Source: Triangularia verruculosa (lineage: Eukaryota > Ascomycota > Sordariomycetes > Sordariales > Podosporaceae). From it: a stretch of 64,000 bases of DNA. Made by a program: the position numbers and the translations under genes. Position 1 is the first letter of the stretch. Every line of letters starts with the position of its first letter. Location of the stretch: assembly GCA_033296885.1 (NCBI GenBank), contig MU863917.1:62001-126000 (forward strand), read 5' to 3'. Under the pieces are notes generated by a model, which worked only from the letters and a program-made list of their open reading frames with translations, did no database searches and was not told the DNA's origin. This document shows positions 1-9,590 of this stretch, piece after piece.

Positions 1-2121
1 TCGGGTCTGCAGTCGGAATATCGGGGAGGTCCGGCGCGGCCGGGTATTCCCAGTCAATGTCGACACCGTCAAGATTGTTGGTCATGATGAAGTTGGCAAT
101 GTTCTGAGCCATCCGCTGTCGATTCGCGCTCAAGACGCCGGCACGGAAGATACCGTAGGTTGCTGGATCGGTCGAAAAGGTCCAGCCGCCAAAGGCCAGG
201 ATCTTCTTGGGGCCGGTGATTTGCTTGAAGTGATAAAATTGGTTGATGGTGGGCCCCATGTCCACCTCTGCAGAACCTTGTTGTTAGTCGAGCTCATAGC
301 CCTTGACGGCATTCTATTCATGGGACAAATAGACCGAGGGGGGGTTGTAAAGAGCTGCTTTGAATACATACCGTACGTGTTGGGCGTGACTGTAGCAAAA
401 GCAAAGTGGATATGGGTGTACTTCTTCATGTCAACGGTCCGTATGTCAACTTGATCGCAAGGCTTTGAGAGGCCATATCCCTCAAAGTAGCCGATGGTGA
501 AAAAGGATGGCGGAGGAGAGGCGTTGTTGACAATCCCCGTGCCGCAGTTAGAGATGCAGATGGGATCGCCGGCCTTTTGAGGAGCGCCAGGGGCCTGGCC
601 CGCGGGGATTGGGCGGCAGAATTCGTCGGTGGTGCCGCAGTAGCCCCAAACACCACAGCAGGCGTTGAGCGGGCACGGGTTGAGCGAGGCCAAGTTCGTG
701 CCGGCGGGAGGCCTGGTGGTGCCAGGTTTGATGGGACCGCAGACGGTGTCGGGGACGGGCAGGGGTAACGGCGGCGCGCCCGAGCTGAGGCAGATGAGCG
801 TGTTGGGCTGCAGGTTGTTGCAAGTGCCCCATCCCCAGGTGTTCTTGTTGTACTTCTCGAGGTCGTCGACCGAGATCAAGCCGGACAGCGCGTTGGTGAT
901 GGACCAGCAGCTGTCTCCGGACAACACTTTGTACGTGGCGCAATTTCCGTTGGCGTCTGGCTTCGGAATAGGCAGATCGCCTGCCGAACAGCACACTTTC
1001 TGCGGAACCTTGAGCGTGGTGCAGAAGTTGGCCTGCGGGTTGAACTTGAGGAGCTGCTCGACGGTGATGCCGCACTTCCTGGCCAGGTCGGCGCAAAGGT
1101 TGCCAGCCGCGACATCGGCCGTGGTGCAGGTGGCTCTCTTCCAAAGGTTGCCCAGGCCTCCTGCAGCCTTGGTTGACGACTGATCCGAGGCTGAACCGGG
1201 AGACCGAATTGATACTACCGACTCAGGGTTCGACGACATAGCAATCGTCTGCAGTTGGGTAGGAAGTGTAGAGGCCTCATAACCTGATGATTTCAAAGCA
1301 ACGCAGCTCTGATTCGCCCATTGGCTGACCACTCGCTGCACAGAAATCAGACTTTCGGGGCCAGTGCTCGCGATGATGCCAAGCGCTGCTGGGAGCGATG
1401 TATCGGTATTCCGGCTGCAAGCCTGGACGAGAGAGTCACCGGCATAGCCGCGGGTTTGGGTGAAGTTGACGAACGTGTCGATTAGAGGCGCTGTCGAGAC
1501 CCCGGAAGCCGCGTATATGCCCAACGAGGTCTTGATGTCGGATTGGTGGATGAAGAATAGGCTTGGGCCGAGCGATGATTTTATCTCTGTCGTCATGGAA
1601 TCGAGGAAGCCCTTGAGTTGTGCAGAAAGAGCGAGAACATCTGCCCCACCAGACCGTGAGGATGACTCCTTCCACCCTGCTTGGGCTTGCTCCCCCTGTG
1701 TTGCATCCGACTCGGGCTTGGTAGAATTGCCTGACTGGCGGCCATAGACTCGGGAGCTGCTGCTGAGCTGCCGGGATTTGATGGGGCCGCCCGGAGACGA
1801 CAGTACGTTGCCGTTGCCGTTGCCGTTGTCGCTGCTCGATGAACCTGAGCCTTGGGCGCACGCTCGAATGCTGGGTGCAGCTAGGTCGGCGTCGTCCAGG
1901 GCATTGAAAATGCTAAATGACAAGACGACGGGTTTGTCGCACAAATCGAGTCGTGCCACGGAGTGATAAACCGTCCAGTTGTCTGGGTTCGGTCCCGATA
2001 TGTCACACCGTACTGGGCACGCATCTTCTCCGGGGAGGTAGATCGAGTCGATGTGGCTCGCGGCTGTAGCCCTACCAATGACAGCCAAAGCCGCAATGGC
2101 AACACGAGCGGTGCCAAACAT
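1..2121 (-). CDS. Secreted GH18 chitinase with LysM and chitin-binding modules (3' end outside window)
   Basis: Chitin-degrading or cell-wall-remodelling enzyme of the multi-modular fungal GH18 class (subgroup C type). Exon 1 is 372-2121, the intron 268-371 (GTATGT donor, CTAAC branch, CAG acceptor), and exon 2 runs from 267 off the left edge. The product starts with a signal peptide (about residues 1-21). A long Ser/Asn-rich region of unknown function follows to about 325. Then come two LysM-like domains (about 329-375 and 390-445) and a Cys-rich hevein-type chitin-binding domain (about 478-510). The GH18 barrel begins near 540. After the splice, exon 2 encodes the catalytic motif DGVDIDWEYP, with the acid/base Glu present, so the visible part looks intact. 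The splice is required: reading through the intron loses this motif. The C-terminal half of the barrel cannot be seen. Confidence 0.93.
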
Positions 2122-3345
2122 GGTAAAGAACGACGAGCTGAGGAACAGTCTTCCACTTGGGCCCAGAGTACCGTAGATTTCGTGATATCCTCCTCGGACA
2201 GCTTTTGATTGCCAACTCCTTTATATCTTTGAAAATCTGCGGCGCAGACATACATGCAATTTTACAGTTGGCCCACCAGTCATTTACCCTCATCTACCAT
2301 CTTCGCCTCCATACCTACGCCAACGGTAGCTACCCTGTAGCTGTATGCAACGCACCCAACCGTCACATTGTTCCTAGGACGAAATGAAGCGGGTCCTTTT
2401 CCTAGACCTTACATAACCCCACTTTCAACGGAAGGATTGTAACATTGTGGCAGTGCTGCCCGTATGGAACTTGTGGTTCATGTCGTTGGTTCTAACTGCA
2501 AGGTGGTTACTCGTAGAGTCATCAAAGATAGGGGGAAGCGTTGCTGTATTCACTTAAGTTGAGGGCACACCATTCCAGGCTCATATTAAATTCAAGAGAC
2601 GTAAGGACCTCTACAATGGTAGCGAATGCAGGTAATTTACAGTACCTACTTGTAAGCTGCGTTGACTTGACTACCTAAAGCAGGCCATCGGGACGCGTTC
2701 TAGTTTCTGCTCGATGCCAGTCCCATTCACGGCCTTTTTTTTATGGTAAGTCCCTGCATTCCATGCAAGGTTCATTGTCCATGTCCAACATATAACGTCG
2801 TATGGGTAGGTAGGAACGACCTAGGTTCAACAAGCCAACGCCGAGAATTGTGCACTAGAGCCAACGCCAAGTACCTATTAGGCACTAGAGCCAACGCCAA
2901 GAGCTTTGCACTAGAGCCAACGCTAAGAATTGTGCCGCTCCTATCCCGTTCCATTTGACCCAACAGTCCCTCAACTTATAATATATACTACCTTACTTCT
3001 GTGGTGCAAGGCGGCCACTAGCCAACTCAAAAAAGCCCACTTCAGCCCGGTTCAGTCATCACACTACCTTACTTGCTGGGTGGATAGGCAGGCAGACTGG
3101 CAGACTGGCAAGCAAACTGCCCTGCCATTGTCGTAGAGCACCTCGGTTCACTACCTATAGAGTCACGCCCCCCGTTTGGCTGTTGGCAGAATGTAACCCC
3201 GCTGGCACCGAACCCCGTTATGAAATCGTTCAGGCTGGCAATCTGTCCCCTCCCCCCTCCTACTCTTCAAAACATCATTGTTGAAGCGGCAAAAAGACGG
3301 TGGATAGCATCATGCACCACCGGATCCCGTCGGCACCCATACCAC
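2122..3345. other. Intergenic region between divergent chitinase and Hsp70-like genes
   Basis: About 1.2 kb, the shared upstream region of the two outward-facing genes. It holds the 26-bp tandem repeat listed separately and several short TAGGTAGGT/CTACCTA-type runs. No convincing coding exon was seen. An in-frame ATG at 3220 would lengthen the Hsp70-like protein but precedes its hydrophobic leader. Confidence 0.6.
2834..2936. repeat. 26-bp minisatellite, about 4 copies
   Basis: Four successive units start with GCCAACGC(C/T) at 2834, 2860, 2890 and 2916. Three full units end GCACTAGA. Spacings are 26, 30 and 26 bp; the 30-bp unit has a changed centre. The units are not linked to any coding frame I trust. 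Confidence 0.85.
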
Positions 3346-4790
3346 ATGTTATCGTTTCTATCAATACACAGACGGCCCAGTCCGCTTCGCAGCTTGAGTG
3401 TCCTTCTGATCCTTCTTGTAGCCGTCCCAGCATGCATCGCACTGGCCGAGAGTCGCACGGCCTCATCGCCGTCGTCCCCAGACAAGATATTGCCTGATTC
3501 GATTATTTTTGGGTTTGATCTGGGCCAATCATATGGGTGAGTCTGATCCTCATTGGCAGCCGAGCACCTTCAAGACACTACGCCGGTCGCCTTTCATTAT
3601 TACCCGTGTCTAGTGGTAGCATGAAGGCGTTTGCCACTAACGCAGTCTATTCCGACATCAGCACATCCGTCGCCCGCTTCGAGAATGGCACAACTATTTC
3701 CTTGGCCAAGATCCCTGGGACAGCCAACTACGTCAATTTGATGGAAGATCTGGTCGCGCAACCCCCGACGCCATACTGGCTCTCCCACTTCGGCGAGGTC
3801 GGCCGCTGGCTCGGGCTGTTCAGAAGTCTCAGACGGAGCCTAGGCCTCGCCCCCACCAAAGATAGCCGCATTCTGGCCGACATGATAGTCGCGCTTAAGA
3901 CGGCTTCTGAGATCGCCCTGCAAACTCAAGTCAAGGCAGTCGCGGTGACTGCGCCGTGGATAGCTGCCTGGGACAACCGGATGCCCTATGACAGTGTCGT
4001 CAAGGACGCCCTCTCGCTCGCCGGCCTGGAGCTGTGGGATAATCCGTGGGAGGAGGCGGGGCACTACCTCGGCGAAATCGGCGCTGCGTTGGCTAGCGAG
4101 GAGCGATGGATTTGCAGGAGAAACTGGTGTGCCCTCCACTGGGTGGAGGTGGAAGGAGAGGCGACCGAAGGAGGTCCCTTATTTCTTGTCAGGTCGGTAA
4201 TTCTTCGATGATTTTGGCGGGTGTTGGGTCCCAGAAGCTAACAATCCGACCCGCACAGCTTGACTAATCGTTCGTTGTATACATCCTTCCAGCTCAACCA
4301 GTGTTATTTCTTCAACTCATGGGACAACCACCTCGCTTCAATAAACCCTCGCTACGGACTTGATCAAGCCAGCCAAACTGAGTCTCCATCGAAATTCTGG
4401 AATGAACTGAGATTGCACCTCCTCTCGCTTTACAAGACACATAAGGCGGGAGAGCTGCAACGCGAGGGACGCCTCTCTCAACTTCCCCTGACAATACTTG
4501 TGATGGGAGAGGCAGCAGAAACCCCAGAGTTCCTCGATGTTGTGCATGATGTCGCGCGGGACATACAACAGCTTTGCGCAAGTGAACCTCAGGCTGTGGG
4601 ATGCAAGGAAAACAAAGCTGTCGGAGGTGTCGAGCTTCTGATCCTGGGTGACCGGACCTATGGACCTGCCAGAGGTGCCGCGTTCTGGTTGTCGACGAGG
4701 ATGAGTCCGGAGTATTGCGAAGAGCTTTATGCCGCAGAGGGCATCCTGCGGCAAAGTGACATGATGAAGGAGTCTCATTTGGAGTTATAA
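3346..4790 (+). CDS. Reduced Hsp70-like (actin-fold ATPase) protein with N-terminal hydrophobic leader
   Basis: Likely exons are 3346-3536, 3614-4192 and 4259-4790, giving about 433 residues. The first intron could instead end at 3619, which keeps frame. The start is placed at the ATG that opens a hydrophobic leader (residues about 14-32), read as a signal peptide or membrane anchor; an in-frame ATG at 3220 is the alternative. The ATPase-fold signature is FGFDLGQSYG at the end of exon 1, matching the Hsp70 phosphate-1 loop. A segment resembling the Hsp70 connect region (VAVTAP...AGLELW) lies in exon 2, and ILGDRTYGPARGAAFW in exon 3 resembles the adenosine loop. No clear DLGGGT-like phosphate-2 motif and no substrate-binding domain are seen. 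The family is therefore inferred from weak motifs. Fungi carry many such divergent Hsp70-like proteins of unknown function. Confidence 0.6.
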
Positions 4791-6613
4791 TGCTGGAATT
4801 TCAAGGCTGTTGGTGAAACAACAATATTTTGGAGCACGATACACGTTACACAAGTGACAACCACATCGAAGCGCTATCATGGAGCAGGAGTAGCCTGCGG
4901 CGCCCAAACAGTGGAGTACAAGGATTAGGACATGTTGAAGTTTAGGTGACCTTTAGACACAATGCTTTCATTTTTCTGACTCTAAAGGTCTGCTAAAATT
5001 GTCCAAGAAAAGTTGTTTCGCTTTACATCGGGTAAGAAATGGGTGCTGAGTTATGTACGTTTTCTGCGGCTTTTACTCGCTCCCATTATATTGAACCAGC
5101 AGAGAAGTTCGTCTACCCAATCTAAGTGTAGGTATCCTTGACTCCTTTAAAACAATCGCGGATTCTTGAAGTATGTTGGCCACCATAAATTCAAACCCTT
5201 GATACTCACAATGGCGTAAGATGAAGTGTGGGAGAAGAGGGATGTGGTCAGAGGTTTAAAAGGGTTTAAAGAGTGTCTAGTCATCTGGATCGTAAAGCGC
5301 GTTTAACTTAGGTGTTGACGACTCTACTGATGCTGACTGTTCATGGTGTCAAGTACCTACCTAGTCCATGTTTGTTCTTGTGTCTGGTAGCTGTCTATAA
5401 CATGGTAGGTGCCTACCTAGCCAATCTGTTTCAGGAGTTTTACAGCCCTTTATACCTATACCTTAAACCCCATTATAAATAAAAACTAGGTTAATAAAAA
5501 CTTCCTTAACCCCGCATTCTACCGCAATTCCACGGTCATCAAATCTCATCTCAAGCTGTGTCAGTTCTCCACATTGTACTCTGGGTTGTAGTCGCCGAAT
5601 TCTACTAAAGACGTTCGATAGGTGCCGCTCAACTTTTTATTTAACCTCAACAAACCCCTCTCCTTTCTTTGTCAGAAGTCCGAGCTTACGAGTAAACCCG
5701 TCGAAAGTCGTTGATGACCCGATCTCAATAAACCAGGCCCAGAACCTTTGTAGGACCGTTGGCAGCCGCAGGCGCTTACTTGTGCAGGAAACGTCGCCGT
5801 TGCCCAGCCTCGCCGCCTTATGTACGAATAGCTTTTGAAACATTTCACGTTGGCTGACAGCTACTCCGCTGCCATGGTCTGGAATTGGCCTGCGCCACTG
5901 ATGAAACAGCTAATTCAAAGACCCAGCCGCGGTCATCGCGAACAACGCATTAGCTTTCCTGACGGAATCATTACAGGATCCTGTCAACAATTTCATCGTA
6001 GGAATGGAGGGTCCGTAATCTAAAGCACAACTTTTGATTTCATGGAAATAAGGCTGGCTGTCAACTATCAGATGCAAACATGACAAACTGGCTCTCAAGA
6101 GACAAAGACAGACAGAGCAGTGAAATCACTTTGGGACTCCAAAGTATTGTGGAATCTTGTGAATGTATTGCAAAGCACAGAGATCCCTCCTCTACATTGC
6201 CCACTGAACCAAGACTTTTGGCGATCCACGATCTCGCATTCAGCGGCGACTGCCAACCACATTCCACCGTCACGGCAGATGGGTTCCAAACACGTGCAAA
6301 ATGACTTTGCGCTGATTGATCCCTCCCACGCAGTAATGAACCTGCCCGTACAGCAAAGGCAACACGACGTCAGGAAAACGCAGCACACCGAAGGATGAAA
6401 GTCGCAGAAGGCGACGAAGACAAAAGACATCCAGACCCCCAAACGCCTTCCATTGGTGCTGCGCGAGGTAGTTGGTGAATATCCGCAAATGATATTGATT
6501 GACGATCGAGAGTAATTTCTAGACGCCCGATTCGAAGCAGCCTTGCAGATACCGAGATGCCCCTATTTACCATGCTATTATGCCGAAAAAAAGAAAACAG
6601 CTAAGGAAGCCAT
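4791..6613. other. Gene-free stretch, partly AT-rich
   Basis: About 1.8 kb between the convergent ends of the Hsp70-like and eS27 genes. It contains an AT-rich patch at about 5440-5520 and a short inverted repeat at 4948-4990. Several small ORFs lie near 5.6-6.5 kb on both strands; they overlap one another and show no domain or splice support. Confidence 0.5.
4948..4990. repeat. Short inverted repeat (10-bp perfect arms)
   Basis: GACCTTTAGA at 4948-4957 is matched by TCTAAAGGTC at 4981-4990, separated by 23 nt. Weaker pairing extends outward. It could form a hairpin in the 3' flank of the Hsp70-like gene. No function is evident. Confidence 0.5.
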
Positions 6614-7219
6614 CTACTTTCTCCGGAAAGAGCAGCCCTCGGTAAGTCTGGCCTTTCCACCGGTGGGCTGGCAGAGGACAGTTGTGCAGCCTTGGCAGAT
6701 GACGACGGTCTGGGCGTGGGAGAAGACAGTGGTGATGGTGAAGCATCCGGGGCACTTGACGTCCATGAAGAAGGAGCGGGGAGCAGGCACAAGGGTCTGA
6801 GCGCAGTGTCAGCATCAACAACGACGCGATCAACCAGAACCTCTCCTGACAATATCGAGAGAGGCCCCGGTCGTAGATTTGGGATGAACCACATACCTTG
6901 AGTTTGTGCTTGCGGGCCTCAGCAGCCGGGCTGGGGTTGACGAGATCAACGGCGAGAACCTTGGGAATCCGTCCGTCAGCACCGTTTCATCCTCAAGATT
7001 ATTGTTATCCAGTATTCTGCCCGTCCATGTCCCTTCGAGTGATTGTGTGACTGCGTTGCGATGCCGTCGTTTTTTCGATCTTTCGAGATGTCGATTGCGT
7101 ATCCAAGTGTCTCCTCCTCTCGGCGTTTATCGGTGGTGCAAAACCGTCGTGTTCGAATGCGGGACCATCGTGGACGGGCAGAACCGAACTCAATCGGGAA
7201 TATGGCGAGCTCTTACCAT
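6614..7219 (-). CDS. rps27: 40S ribosomal protein eS27 (S27)
   Basis: Small-subunit ribosomal protein with a C4 zinc finger. Exons in transcript order are 7217-7219 (the ATG alone), 6897-6959 and 6614-6796; together they encode 82 residues, the usual family length. The ATG is followed directly by GTAAGA, and the 257-bp intron ends CCCAAG before GTTCTCGCC, giving MVLAVDLVNP. The second intron (6797-6896) splits the conserved HKLK/TLVPAPR segment. The zinc finger is CPGC...CQGC in exon 3, and the protein ends CSFRRK. All residues I expect for eS27 are present. It shares a 572-bp upstream region with the divergent Plp2 gene. Confidence 0.97.
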
Positions 7220-7791
7220 CTTGACTGATTTTTAGAGTATTACTCTTGATGAATCGGACAACGAGATTTGTTTGATAAGATCTGGGTGGTAGGCGGCAGA
7301 TGCTATGCTCGTTGTTGGCGGTTGCGGAGGGGATTTTCGAAGGCCCAGCAAAGCGACAGACCCAAGAGGCAAAATTTCGGTCTGTGAGCGGCAAATCGCA
7401 AAAATGGACTTGGAGTTAGGGCTCGCTCTTTTGACCAATGGGAGATCCAGAAAGCCCAAAGTGGGACCCGCCTTCCCTTGCCTTCACTCAGAGGGAGCAA
7501 CAGCTCCATAGCGGGGGTCCATGCCGCAAAGGCGGGGCCATCGTACCTCTCGCTGGACAGGTACGTACCCGCTGGAGCTTACCTCGACAATATGAAGTAG
7601 GGGGCTGACAACAACGACAGCTTCAGGTTCAGGAGCAAGGCAGCAATCACAGGTACTAGCGGCACCGTCGGGACTACGACAACACATCCGTTTGAAATCG
7701 GCAGACATATTCATCTTCAATATCGACAAGCCAACAGGGAATTATTCCCTAGCAATTCATTTCGAGGGTAACCTCGACAACACCAGTCAAG
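7220..7791. promoter_or_regulatory. Bidirectional upstream region of eS27 and Plp2
   Basis: This 572-bp interval lies between the two divergent start codons and must hold both promoters. A CCAAT box (7435-7439) is visible near the middle, next to a TTAGGG run. I cannot place transcription starts. Confidence 0.55.
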
Positions 7792-8617
7792 ATGGCAGCA
7801 CCAATGGACCAACGCATCGCCGTTCCCATCGACGACCCCAACGCCGATACAGAATGGTCAGTCATACCGACCAACAAGATTCACCGCCGATACTAACCTA
7901 ACCAGGAATGAAATCCTCCGCAAACACAAGATCATTCCCGAGAAACCACCCTCCCCCACCCCTATGATCCAAGAAGCCATCCTCGAAGCCCGCCGCCTCG
8001 CCCACGAGAACCGCCTCGAAGGCAAGGACCTCTCTGACCTTGACGACCTCGAAGACGAAGAAGACGAGGAGTTTCTCGAATCCTACCGCCAAAAGCGCCT
8101 GCAGGAGCTCTCCGCCCTCTCCAAGAAATCCGTCCACGGCTCTGTCTACCCCCTGTCCAAGCCGGAATACCAACGTGAAGTCACCGAAGCCTCCAACAAC
8201 GGCCCGGTATTCGTCCACTTGGCCTCCGGCCTCTCCACCAACGTCGAATCACGCGTCCTTGGTCAGCTGTGGCGCCAGGCAGCACAGGAGTACGGCGATG
8301 TCAAATTCTGCGAGATGCCCGCGAGCAGAGCCATCGAGGGGTACCCGGAGAAGAACTGCCCCACGATATTGGTCTACAAGAACGGCGACATTGTCAAGCA
8401 GATTGTCACGCTCATGACGGTTGGTGGGCCCAAGATGAGCATGTTACAGCTGGACAATCTATTGGTGGAGGTGGGGGCGGTGAAGGAGAATGACATGCGG
8501 GTGCAGAAGAGGAGGAGGGAGGCGGAGGATGCCGAGGAGGAAAGAATTGTCAACAAGGGGATCAAGAGCAGTTCTGATAGGAGGAAACAGGACGATGACG
8601 ACGGCGACTGGGACTGA
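7792..8617 (+). CDS. plp2: Phosducin-like protein, Plp2/PhLP2 family
   Basis: In this family, yeast Plp2 and mammalian PhLP2 act as co-factors of the cytosolic chaperonin CCT in folding of actin and tubulin. Exons are 7792-7856 and 7906-8617, 258 residues. The intron has a TACTAAC branch point and a CAG acceptor, and is needed to join MAAPMDQRIA... to NEILRKHKIIP. The N-terminal part has NEILRKHKIIPEKP and an acidic DLDDLEDEEDEE stretch. A thioredoxin-fold domain follows (about 95-215), including VYPLSKPEYQREVTEAS and CPTILVYKNGDIV. The tail is charged and ends DDDDGDWD. Length and order fit the family. Confidence 0.93.
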
Positions 8618-9590
8618 GCCAGGGAAGAACGCCACAGGATTATGTAGCGGTGCTTCGTGAACTCGATCGGGGTGAGTCATTCGGCGAGAAGTAACCATGC
8701 TTTCGGCGAGCCGAAAAGGGGGACGGCGTAACTGGCACGCTCTGTCTTCGCAGTGGCAGTACATTACTGATCAAGCTTTGCCGGTAGAAACCGTGGAAGC
8801 GTGATTCTTTGCCTCGTGGTCATGTGCCTCGTTGGGCGGCCCCGGAAAAGTTGACTATGTTCGCCATCCGGCTTGTCTCGGCGAAGCACGGTTACTGGTG
8901 GAACCATACAACAGCGAGATGGCCCAAGCAACAAGGCGACTGATGATCAGCAGTTTGTCGAAATAATGATTTTGGCTGATAGGACTGGTCAACACTATGA
9001 GAGCTGAGTCCTGAATGGTGGCAAATATCGGAATGTTTGGAATTCAACTCCACAATCTGGTCCTCAATGACATCAAGCCCCCCCCTTCCGCCACTCTTCA
9101 ATCGGTTCTGAACATCGTCACATGTGAAAAGTGTACTAAGGATTAGCTTGTGCAGCATCAATGTAATACTACGATGACATGGCTGAAATTTCTGTTCAGT
9201 TTCATCTCAACTAGTTTGTGAATCTCACACTCAGGCATATACGAATGCTATGCAAATATTGACTACCGGAAATCCCCCGAAACATCACGAACAAAGCAAA
9301 AGTCCTCTTCCGAGATTATTTCCGTCAAAAACAGCGCAAGAAAGACAACATTATATTAGATTTAAGCCAGAAAACCGACAAGCTCCCCTCCTCATCAACC
9401 CTTGCCTGCCTTACGCTTTAGTTGGAGTCGTCATGTAAATGATGGTATGAAATGAGTGCTGCATGCCGGAACGCCATAGGTATCATTTGCGCCTCTCTTT
9501 CCCCCATTTCACAGCTCCAGCCCATCCCCTCCAAACTCCAGATTGTACAGATAGTGGAACAAGCAACGCAAGATGGATCGAGAAATAAAT
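8618..9590. other. Convergent 3' flanks of Plp2 and Kog1
   Basis: About 970 bp between two convergent stop codons. I see no supported gene, only short overlapping ORFs. It presumably contains the 3' UTRs of both genes. Confidence 0.5.

Noticed and set aside
5900..6550. Cluster of small overlapping ORFs on both strands
   Set aside because: No splice logic, no domain, mutual overlap. Treated as intergenic.
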